A stretch of DNA of 52,434 nt from Bacteroidales bacterium (lineage in GTDB: Bacteria; Bacteroidota; Bacteroidia; Bacteroidales; ML635J-15). The notes beneath the pieces are model-generated. The model ran no database searches. It was given only the letters and a program-made list of their open reading frames with translations, and was not told the origin of the DNA. The translations under genes and the position numbers were made by a program. Positions 43,784-51,417 of this stretch are shown one piece after another (position 1 is the stretch's first letter; each line of letters opens with the position of its first letter). Location: assembly GCA_023228725.1 (NCBI GenBank), contig JALOAQ010000002.1:1-52434 (forward strand), given 5' to 3'.

Positions 43784-45673
43784 TTAAATTTTTATTCCAA
43801 TAATTAAAATATCATCTGTTTGCTCTGAATTGCCTTTCCATTCTAAGAATTGATTTTTAGAAATATCAGTATTAGTAAAATTTTCTTCTGCCCAAGTTTT
43901 TAATATTTTTCTGAATTTAGGATATTTTAATTTACCTTTTTTGTTATCTCCAAATTGGTCAGGATATCCGTCAGTAGATAAAAAAACAATATCATTTTCT
44001 TTGCAATCTAATTCATACAAACTAAATAATTTATTCTCCTCTTTTCCTATAATAATATTATCGGTTTTGTACTCTAAAATCTCTTTTATACAACTATTAT
44101 AGTGCCAAATTTTTTGTTTTGAACCTGAATAAAAAAGCTTATCATTATTTTTTTGGAGTATAGTAATACTAAGAGACTCTCCTTTCAAATGTTTACTTGT
44201 ACTTAGTTGTTTTAAAAATCTGTTATTTAGTCTGTTAAGTATTTCATTAATTTTTAAATTTTCATTTATTATTTGGTCAATTGCGTTAATAGAAAATATA
44301 GAAAGTAAGGCTCCTGAGCTTCCATGTCCTGTACAATCACCTAGAATATAAATTTCGCTATCAAAATATTCTCTTGTTATAAAAAAATCTCCGCCTACTT
44401 CATCTTTTGGTAAATCTAAAATTAATAAATTATCCGATAGAGCTTTATTTGCAACTAAACTTAATTGTATTTGCTTAGAATATTTTAAATTTTCTCTGAT
44501 TTCTTGATTTTTGATTTCCAGTAAATTATTTAAGCTATTCAGTTTTTTATTTAATAATTTTGATTTTATAAAATAGTTGATTAACAATATAAATAATAAG
44601 CTTATTGAAAGTATTACTATAATTAAAAATTTATTAATTTTGCTTTTATTTTCTAATTCTTTTTTCTTTAATAAATTTTCAACTTCTAGCTTATCTAATT
44701 CATATTTAGTTTTATATTCACTTAAAGTTTGGTTTAACTCATCAGTATATATACTGTCTTTCAGTTGAATATACTTAGTTTGATAATCTATTGCTTTATC
44801 AAAAATTGCTTGTTCACTATATAATTGGAATAATTTTTCGTAAAGATTTAATCTTGACTTTGTATTTTCAGATATCTTAAGTATGCTTTCAGAAACTTTT
44901 GCATATTCTCCTGCCTTAGTATAGTTTTTAAGATTAAGTTCAATTGTAAATAAATTAGTATAAACCTGCAATTTTATTGGTGGATTTTCGTCTTTCATTA
45001 TCTCAAGAGCTTCAAACAGAGTTTGTTTTGCTGATTTAAAATCATTCATACTCATATAAGTAACAGCTATATTATTAAGTATTAAGATAATAGAGTTAAT
45101 TTCAGCATTAGATTTTTTAATATAATCAAAGGACTTTTTATAATAATTTAGTGCTTTTTCAAATTTTTCTTGTGCTAGATATATATTTGCAATATTAGTT
45201 AGGCACATTGCCTGATTTTTTATATTGTTTTGAATTTCAGATTGTTCTAAAGCTTTATGGTAATATTCTAAAGCTAGTTCTAGTTGGTTTAAATATTTAT
45301 AAATAACTCCTAAATCTAAATATATAGAGTGTAATAAATCGGGATCATCAATTTCTGAACTAAGCTCTAATGCCTTATTAAGATTTTCTAAGCTAATATT
45401 CCAATTTCCATTTATTCTTGAAATTTCTGCAAGTTGAACTAAAGCTTTTATAATTTCAGCAGAATTATTTTCTTTTTCGGCATATTTTAATGCTTGATTT
45501 GCATAATATAAATCTTTATTTCCTATAGAATCTTGATATTGTACAGATAAATTCAAATAATAATCAAAATTTATGCTATTACTTGAAGTTAAGTTTGTTT
45601 GAGCTAGTAAACTAAAGTTATAGTTTAGTGTAATACTTAGTAAAAAACATAAAATTTTAAATTTATTTGTCAT
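43784..45673 (-). CDS. TPR-repeat membrane sensor with SpoIIE/PP2C-type serine phosphatase
   Basis: A 629-residue protein. A signal peptide (to about 25, ending LLAQ) leads to periplasmic tetratricopeptide repeats (about 40-310), then a transmembrane helix (about 350-372, FLIIVILSISLLFILLI) and a coiled coil (about 375-410). The cytoplasmic SpoIIE phosphatase domain follows, with DEVGGDFF and GDCTGHGSSGAL as metal-binding motifs and LSTDGYPDQFG near the end. SpoIIE phosphatases usually dephosphorylate an anti-sigma-factor antagonist, but no STAS or anti-sigma gene is near. It starts 9 bp after the OmpA/PD40 gene, and the two plausibly form a signalling unit with a periplasmic envelope sensor. 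Confidence 0.88.
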   Translation of the reverse strand: MTNKFKILCFLLSITLNYNFSLLAQTNLTSSNSINFDYYLNLSVQYQDSIGNKDLYYANQALKYAEKENNSAEIIKALVQLAEISRINGNWNISLENLNKALELSSEIDDPDLLHSIYLDLGVIYKYLNQLELALEYYHKALEQSEIQNNIKNQAMCLTNIANIYLAQEKFEKALNYYKKSFDYIKKSNAEINSIILILNNIAVTYMSMNDFKSAKQTLFEALEIMKDENPPIKLQVYTNLFTIELNLKNYTKAGEYAKVSESILKISENTKSRLNLYEKLFQLYSEQAIFDKAIDYQTKYIQLKDSIYTDELNQTLSEYKTKYELDKLEVENLLKKKELENKSKINKFLIIVILSISLLFILLINYFIKSKLLNKKLNSLNNLLEIKNQEIRENLKYSKQIQLSLVANKALSDNLLILDLPKDEVGGDFFITREYFDSEIYILGDCTGHGSSGALLSIFSINAIDQIINENLKINEILNRLNNRFLKQLSTSKHLKGESLSITILQKNNDKLFYSGSKQKIWHYNSCIKEILEYKTDNIIIGKEENKLFSLYELDCKENDIVFLSTDGYPDQFGDNKKGKLKYPKFRKILKTWAEENFTNTDISKNQFLEWKGNSEQTDDILIIGIKI

Positions 45674-45682
45674 GGGTATGAT

Positions 45683-48600
45683 TTATTGAATAAATTTTAG
45701 TTCTACTCTTCTGTTTTTAGCTCTTCCAGCTTCTGTATCGTTTGTTGCTACTGGTTTTGTTGCTCCATATCCTATAGTGTGTAACTTATCTGCTTCGCAA
45801 TTTTCGTTAATTAAAAATTCTTTTACTGCATCTGCTCTTTTTTCTGATAAAATTTGGTTATCTGCATCATTACCTATGTTATCTGTATGCCCACTTATTT
45901 CAACACTTAAATTATTCTTTTTAATTATCTTCGCAACTCGCCTTAATTCTGGTAATGAATATTCTAACAAACTACTTTGAGCAAAATTAAAAAACAAGTT
46001 GTTAATTGGAACGGCTATTTCTTCTTCAATCATTTGTTTAAAAGAGATTATATCAATATTTTCTTCTAATACTACAGGGTCCTTGCTATTTCTAAGGTCT
46101 ATATTTTTTGAAACCGGGAAATAGTCATTACCATCAACATAATAACCGTAAATTTTTCCTAAAGGTAAAACTATAAAAAAGCTACCATCAACGGGGTCGC
46201 TTTTCGATTGTCCAATATTTTTACCTGTACTTAAATCTTCCCATTTTATATCTGCTGAAACGGCTTTTTTTTCTGAGTCTAAAAGTTTTCCTGATACTGT
46301 TGCTACCATATCCGGTCTTAAATGAGTAGGAAGATTAAGCCAATAAATTTTATTTTTCTTTTTATCATTATATTTTGCAAAATAAGCTTTACTACCATCT
46401 GTAGATATAGTGTAGCCCCAGTCGTTTTCTTCTGTATTAATTTCTTTTCCCAAGTTTATTGGCTCTGTCCAGCAATTCCAACAAGTATCTGATAAACGAG
46501 TTGATTTAAAAACATCATACTTGCCCAATCCACCATGTCCGTCTGAGCTAAAATACAAGGTTTTCATATCAGGGTGTAAAAAAGGACTTCTTTCAGAATA
46601 TATTGTGTTTATTGATGGTCCTATATTTATTGGCTCTCCCCAAGTATCGTCTTCACGAAGACTTATGTATATATCAGATGCATAATTATTTGACGCATGA
46701 TAACCTTGTAATCCTATAGCGGTAAAATTAAAGCTACCTGGTCTTTCTGAAGCGAAAATGAGTGCATTTCCATCGCTTGTTAGCATAGCATCGCCCGTCC
46801 AACTACCTTTATTTATATTATCAGGAAAATATTCTAATTCTGTCCATCCATTTTCTGTTTTTTCACAATATCCTATTTTCCCATTTTTAAATTGTATCAT
46901 AGTATTTCCATCGCTACTTAAAGCCATTGGAGCTTCATTAGAATCTCTATATGATAAACCTCTATCTAATTCGGGTTTTGACCAATTATATCCAATAAGT
47001 TTAGAGTAAAATATATCTTCTCCACCTATATTGTCATTTCTTTCTTTACCACAAAAATAAATAATTTTGTTATCAGCTGATATTACTGGTGAATATTCTT
47101 CTCCGTTTACTGAATTAATTGAATAAATTGGATTTATCTTAATTGAGTTATCTAGTTGACTTTTTAAAATTAAAACTAAGTCATTATATTTACTATTATT
47201 TTTAAAAGAATTTTCAAATTCTTTCAATGTTGCTAATGCTATACTCCATCTTTTATTTTTTATATTTTGAGAAATTAATATTTGAAGAGCAACAAAGGAT
47301 AAATCATTTGGTGCAGATTCCAAAATATAATTTTTAAGTTTTTGAATATTTTCTTGTGTTAATTCAATTTCACCGTACTCAGTTCCAGTATAATTAAAAG
47401 TGCAAATTGTTCTATACTTTTGTGGATGGCTAATACTTCCTGTGTATTCTTTAATTTTATTGCCAATTTTTATTCTTATCTTATATTTTGTCGGGTCCTT
47501 ACAGTTCACACCACATCTATGGTTACTATAATGTCTTAAAATAACAGTATATTGACCAATAGGAGCGTTTCCTTCTTGCCAATATATATTTTCAACTGGT
47601 CTTAATGACTCTGGACTTACATTCATATCTACATCTAATTCGCCCCCACTATAAGATTTTCTATGACCATAGTAAATTTCTTCCCCAAAAGGATCAATAC
47701 AATGTAAATCTAAATCATTGTAATTATCCCACATAAGTGAGATTTGAATGGAACCTGATTTGGCTCCTTCTCTGATTAAACGCTGATTTAATTCATCTGA
47801 ATTGTCAAAATGGCTAGCACTTAAATCACCTGTTAAACCAATAGATTCAGCAAACAGAGCTTTTTCTAAATCATCTTCATAAGTATCAATAAGATATAAA
47901 TAATCAAAAAATTTATCAGAAAACATTTTTAAACTTGAAAGCTCTCCATCTTTTGAAATTAAATTATAATAATGAATAATTCCATTTGTATATTGATTGC
48001 CTTTGCTTTTACTCAAACCATACTTAATATATGGCAGATATTTGATTTGACTGCCAATTAAATATAAGCTATCAATAGCATCATTTATAAAACTATTATT
48101 TGGAAAATTTTCTATAAAACTAATATAACTATCTCCGTTATTTTGAGTTGTGATTTCTTCAAATAGCCTTGTTTCAAATAATTGAAAAGCTTCATTTTTC
48201 TGTTTACTGTTTGGATAATTGTTTATAAAGTTTTCATAAGCTGATGAATTATCAATGCTTTTAGCCTTATTAAAAGCCAATTCATCTCTATTAGTTTCTG
48301 CCTCTGTAAATTCCTTAGCATAAGGATAAGTTTTCATAAAATAATTATAAGACTCTATTGTGTTTTCACTACTAGCTATTTGGAAAGCCAATTTATTTCT
48401 ATTTTTTTCTGCAAATTTAAAATGTCGCGAAATTGGATAATTATCCATAAAATATTGATAAGAAGCAATAGTGTTAATTTCCAAAGCCTCATCATAAGCT
48501 AAATTATCTCTATTTTCTATTGCTTGATTTTTATATTTTTGAGGAGCTAATTTAAAATATGTCAAAAACTTATTATAATCCTCAATACTATTATTTTTAC

Positions 48601-48967
48601 TTATGTCTGTTAAAGCATTATACGAAACACTATCAATTTGCTTTGTAATACTTGACGTGTTAATAAGGATTTTCTCTAATTTTTTTCTAGCTTTTTCATC
48701 TTTTAAGTAATAAAAATTTGAATTTGCTTTTATAATATAATCATATGCTTTTTCGCTATTGTATTTATTAAATTTTTTTGAATTATATAAATATGATTTA
48801 GCATAATTAAGCTCAATATCATTTGGCGACTTTTGTAAAGATTTTTCAAGTTTTTTTTCAACTTTTGAATACTTTCCTTTATTTATTTGTTTTATATAAG
48901 AACTTTGACTATTTGACAAATTAGAAAATAATGAAAGTACAAAAATAAATATTATAATTTTTTTCAT
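45683..48967 (-). CDS. Large OmpA-family protein with repeat region, DUF2135-like domain and PD40 propeller
   Basis: A 1094-residue envelope protein with a signal peptide (to about 20, ending SNSQ). Residues about 20-270 are helical repeats of roughly 34 residues (ENRDNLAYDEA, EKNRNKLAFQIA, ETNRDELAFNKA). At about 405-535 is a beta domain resembling DUF2135/YfaP (WDNYNDLDLHCIDPFGEEI). PD40 beta-propeller repeats follow (about 630-880, SADNKIIYFCG, SSDGNTMIQF, FASERPG). A carboxypeptidase-regulatory-like stretch (VSGKLLDSEKKAV) precedes the C-terminal OmpA domain, which binds peptidoglycan (FNFAQSSLLEYS, GHTDNIGNDADN). This order resembles periplasmic T9SS PorE-type proteins but also other envelope anchors. 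It is co-transcribed with ettA above and the SpoIIE gene below. Confidence 0.87.
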   Translation of the reverse strand: MKKIIIFIFVLSLFSNLSNSQSSYIKQINKGKYSKVEKKLEKSLQKSPNDIELNYAKSYLYNSKKFNKYNSEKAYDYIIKANSNFYYLKDEKARKKLEKILINTSSITKQIDSVSYNALTDISKNNSIEDYNKFLTYFKLAPQKYKNQAIENRDNLAYDEALEINTIASYQYFMDNYPISRHFKFAEKNRNKLAFQIASSENTIESYNYFMKTYPYAKEFTEAETNRDELAFNKAKSIDNSSAYENFINNYPNSKQKNEAFQLFETRLFEEITTQNNGDSYISFIENFPNNSFINDAIDSLYLIGSQIKYLPYIKYGLSKSKGNQYTNGIIHYYNLISKDGELSSLKMFSDKFFDYLYLIDTYEDDLEKALFAESIGLTGDLSASHFDNSDELNQRLIREGAKSGSIQISLMWDNYNDLDLHCIDPFGEEIYYGHRKSYSGGELDVDMNVSPESLRPVENIYWQEGNAPIGQYTVILRHYSNHRCGVNCKDPTKYKIRIKIGNKIKEYTGSISHPQKYRTICTFNYTGTEYGEIELTQENIQKLKNYILESAPNDLSFVALQILISQNIKNKRWSIALATLKEFENSFKNNSKYNDLVLILKSQLDNSIKINPIYSINSVNGEEYSPVISADNKIIYFCGKERNDNIGGEDIFYSKLIGYNWSKPELDRGLSYRDSNEAPMALSSDGNTMIQFKNGKIGYCEKTENGWTELEYFPDNINKGSWTGDAMLTSDGNALIFASERPGSFNFTAIGLQGYHASNNYASDIYISLREDDTWGEPINIGPSINTIYSERSPFLHPDMKTLYFSSDGHGGLGKYDVFKSTRLSDTCWNCWTEPINLGKEINTEENDWGYTISTDGSKAYFAKYNDKKKNKIYWLNLPTHLRPDMVATVSGKLLDSEKKAVSADIKWEDLSTGKNIGQSKSDPVDGSFFIVLPLGKIYGYYVDGNDYFPVSKNIDLRNSKDPVVLEENIDIISFKQMIEEEIAVPINNLFFNFAQSSLLEYSLPELRRVAKIIKKNNLSVEISGHTDNIGNDADNQILSEKRADAVKEFLINENCEADKLHTIGYGATKPVATNDTEAGRAKNRRVELKFIQ

Positions 48968-48980
48968 GGTTTATATATTT

Positions 48981-50654
48981 TTAAATTAATTTCCTATATC
49001 TAATTCTTTGTGGTCCTCGATCTCCTAATCTTTTCTTTTTATTTTCTTCATATTCTGAATAAGAGCCTTCAAAGAATATTACTTGTGAATCTCCTTCAAA
49101 AGCAAGAATATGTGTAGCAACTCTATCTAAAAACCATCTGTCGTGGGTGATAACTACTGCACAACCGGCAAAATTTTCTAAACCTTCTTCTAAAGCACGT
49201 AAGGTATTAACATCTATGTCGTTAGTAGGTTCGTCTAAAAGTAAAACATTAGATTCAGATTTTAATGTTAAAGCTAAATGAAGTCTGTTTCTTTCACCTC
49301 CTGATAAAACTTTACATTTCTTTTCTTGGTCTGCTCCACTAAAATTAAATCTTCCTACATAAGCACGTGCGTTTAATTGTTTGCCGCCTACATTAATAAA
49401 TTCTGAATCGCCTGAAATTACTTGATAAACCGATTTTTCTGGATCTATTTCTGTATGAGTTTGGTCAACATAACCAATTTTAACTGTTTCTCCTATTTCA
49501 AAATTTCCTGAATCCGGTTTAACATGCTCCATTATCATTCTAAAAAGTGTTGTTTTACCTGCTCCATTAGGTCCTATAATTCCAACTATTCCTGCAGGCG
49601 GTAAAGAGAAACTGAAATTTTCAAATAAAAGCTTATCATCAAATGCTTTAGTAAGTTTGTTTGCAACAATTACTTTATCTCCTAATCTTGGTCCATTAGG
49701 AATAAAAATTTCAAGTTTTTCTTCTTTTTGTTTAGTATCTTCGTTCAGCATTTTGTCATAAGCCGAAAGACGAGCTTTTGATTTTGCATGTCTGGCTTTA
49801 GGGCTCATTCTAACCCATTCCAATTCCCTTTCAAGTGTCTTCCTGCGTTTAGATTCTTGCTTCTCTTCCATGGCAAGACGTGCAGTTTTTTGCTCCAACC
49901 ACGAAGAATAATTTCCTTTCCAAGGAATACCTTCTCCTCTATCTAATTCCAAAATCCAGCCTGCAACATTATCCAAAAAATATCTATCATGAGTTACAGC
50001 TATCACAGTTCCTTTATATTGTTGTAAATGTTGTTCTAACCAATGCACAGATTCCGCGTCCAAATGGTATGTTGGCTCGTCTAAAAGTAAAATATCAGGT
50101 TCTCTAAGCAAAAGTCTGCATAAAGCCACACGTCTGCGTTCTCCACCTGATAAATATTCCACCAATTCATCTCCATCTGGACAACGCAAAGCATCCATAG
50201 CTCTTTCTAATTTACTATCCAAATCCCAAGCATTATGTTGGTCAAGAAGTTCAGTTAATTCGCCTTGTCTTTCAATTAATTTATTCATTTCAACGTCTGA
50301 CATTGGTTCGGCAAACTTTTCGTTTACTTCTTCGTATTCTTTAAGCAAAGCAACAACTTCGTGTACTCCTTCCTCCACTATTTCTTTTACAGTTTTGGAA
50401 TTATCAAGTTCAGGTTCTTGCTCTAAATAACCTACAGTATATCCAGGCGAAAATACCACTTCTCCTTCAAAAGATTTATCAAGTCCAGCAATAATTTTCA
50501 ATAAACTTGATTTTCCAGATCCATTTAAACCAATAATTCCAATTTTAGCACCATAAAAAAAAGATAAATAAATATCTTTTAAAATTTGCCTTTGTGGTGG
50601 AACTTTTTTTCCAACCTTTACCATGGAAAATATAATTTTTTTGTCTTCGCTCAT
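48981..50654 (-). CDS. ettA: Energy-dependent translational throttle protein EttA (ABC-F ATPase)
   Basis: A 557-residue ABC-F protein with two ATPase modules. Walker A is GLNGSGKSS (42-50) in the first and GPNGAGKTT (about 361-369) in the second. The ABC signatures LSGGERRRVAL and LSGGERNRLHL and both Walker B LLLDEPT motifs are intact. The arm and P-site tRNA interaction motif regions of EttA are present between the modules. It binds the ribosomal E site and couples translation initiation to the ADP/ATP ratio. It is the first gene of a minus-strand run with the OmpA gene 13 bp downstream. A TAAGTTTG promoter box precedes it. Confidence 0.96.
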   Translation of the reverse strand: MSEDKKIIFSMVKVGKKVPPQRQILKDIYLSFFYGAKIGIIGLNGSGKSSLLKIIAGLDKSFEGEVVFSPGYTVGYLEQEPELDNSKTVKEIVEEGVHEVVALLKEYEEVNEKFAEPMSDVEMNKLIERQGELTELLDQHNAWDLDSKLERAMDALRCPDGDELVEYLSGGERRRVALCRLLLREPDILLLDEPTYHLDAESVHWLEQHLQQYKGTVIAVTHDRYFLDNVAGWILELDRGEGIPWKGNYSSWLEQKTARLAMEEKQESKRRKTLERELEWVRMSPKARHAKSKARLSAYDKMLNEDTKQKEEKLEIFIPNGPRLGDKVIVANKLTKAFDDKLLFENFSFSLPPAGIVGIIGPNGAGKTTLFRMIMEHVKPDSGNFEIGETVKIGYVDQTHTEIDPEKSVYQVISGDSEFINVGGKQLNARAYVGRFNFSGADQEKKCKVLSGGERNRLHLALTLKSESNVLLLDEPTNDIDVNTLRALEEGLENFAGCAVVITHDRWFLDRVATHILAFEGDSQVIFFEGSYSEYEENKKKRLGDRGPQRIRYRKLI

Positions 50655-50823
50655 AATATAAATAGATTAAATTTTGTTGAAAAGCAAACTTAGTAAAAAA
50701 ATATATTTTAATGCTTGTTTTAATGATTTATTTTAGTTTTTAATATTATTTAAAATTTAGAAAAAAAAATTGATGAAAAGATGAGAATATTGGCATAAAT
50801 CATTTAAAAATATAATACTAAAG
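50655..50823. other. AT-rich intergenic DNA between ettA and the repeat/operator block
   Basis: It holds only the ettA promoter box. I see no gene and no strong secondary structure. Confidence 0.5.
50685..50692 (-). promoter_or_regulatory. -7 promoter box (TAAGTTTG) for ettA and the genes behind it
   Basis: On the minus strand TAAGTTTG fits TAnnTTTG, 30 nt before the ettA ATG at 50654. Confidence 0.5.
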
Positions 50824-50903
50824 TCAATTCATTACAAAAATCAACACTTTTTGGTTCAGTTTCATTACAAGAAACGATGCTTTATGGTTCAGTTTCATTA
50901 CAA
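50824..50903 (+). repeat. Three direct repeats with 33-bp period (TTCATTACAA units)
   Basis: TTCATTACAA ends at 50837 (with one upstream mismatch), 50870 and 50903, each 33 bp apart. The last two copies share the full 19-mer TGGTTCAGTTTCATTACAA (50852-50870 and 50885-50903). The DNA between them is partly conserved (about 80 percent of the unit). Period and unit size are too short for a CRISPR array. Confidence 0.75.
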
Positions 50904-50924
50904 ATGATTATCTTTGTAATCATT
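50903..50924. promoter_or_regulatory. Operator-like inverted repeats overlapping a promoter (TATCTTTG)
   Basis: AATGATTA (50903-50910) and TAATCATT (50917-50924) are perfect inverted repeats. The same place holds a second, nested inverted repeat, ATTACAAA...TTTGTAAT. The -7 box TATCTTTG (50909-50916) lies in the centre, so a bound repressor would block the promoter. The half-site ATTACAA is the same word repeated upstream, giving three direct and one inverted copy. Confidence 0.6.
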
Positions 50925-50939
50925 AAATAGTCATTTATT

Positions 50940-51053
50940 ATGTTTAGTAGAGAGTTGCTTAAGAATTTAGAACAGTGGTCTGAGAGAAAAGGTAGAAAAC
51001 CTAAATGGAATAGACGAATAATACATAATTTTGCTAAGATACAGGAATTGTAA
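50940..51053 (+). pseudogene. Truncated stub of an RKP-type AAA ATPase gene
   Basis: A 37-residue reading frame. Its first 21 residues, MFSRELLKNLEQWSERKGRK, plus P, match the start of a widespread Bacteroidota AAA+ ATPase family (DUF4143-type), in which RKP is followed by a LxxRGARQVGKT P-loop. Here the P-loop and everything after it are missing, and an unrelated KWNRRIIHNFAKIQEL runs to a TAA. The gene has thus lost about 1.1 kb and is dead as an ATPase. It retains its upstream operator-like region. Confidence 0.5.
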
Positions 51054-51278
51054 ACTATGTTGCAATAGTTAATTTTTTTTCTATTCAATTAGGTATATAC
51101 TACAAATGGAAAAATTTCAACTACAAAATTTTACTTTATATTATGTTTGTGTCTAAGAGAAAGCGTTGAATAAATATGTGTGATTGCTGGAAAAAGCGTG
51201 GTAAGAAGTTTTTTTTATATAAATAATTAAATTATAAAATAAATAAGATAAATGTTTGTTTTATTGTTTTATTTATTT

Positions 51279-51286
51279 TACTTTTG
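51279..51286 (+). promoter_or_regulatory. -7 promoter box (TACTTTTG) upstream of cas10
   Basis: TACTTTTG fits TAnnTTTG, with a -33-like TTTG at 51255-51258 and a 20-bp spacer. The ATG lies 131 nt downstream, leaving a long leader that contains the G tract. Confidence 0.5.
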
Positions 51287-51344
51287 GGGATTGCTATAAT
51301 TCAAAATTTTTTTATTTATTATTTTTGGATTAGTAGCAGGAAAT

Positions 51345-51352
51345 GGGGGGGG
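51345..51352 (+). repeat. Homopolymer tract of eight G upstream of cas10
   Basis: A run of eight G residues in otherwise very AT-rich DNA, 65 nt before the ATG at 51418. Such tracts slip easily during replication. Confidence 0.7.
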
Positions 51353-51417
51353 ATTTTAAAATTTTAATTAATGAATGGAGATGATTTATCTAATAAATAA
51401 TAGAAATAAAAGTAAAA

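Larger units (their letters stand above)
51054..51417. other. Leader region of the cas10 gene
   Basis: No gene was found here. It contains a promoter box and an 8-G tract, described separately. No CRISPR repeats are visible, so any array must lie beyond the right edge. No HD-domain coding (for example an HDIGK-like motif) was found in any frame. Confidence 0.5.

Noticed and set aside
50824..50903. CRISPR array
   Set aside because: The period is 33 bp with a 19-bp core and only about 14 bp between cores that is itself partly conserved. Spacers are far too short and there are only three units.
51343..51384. Short frame starting at the G8 tract as an upstream leader gene
   Set aside because: It gives only about a dozen residues without conserved character. 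The G tract is better treated as a leader element.
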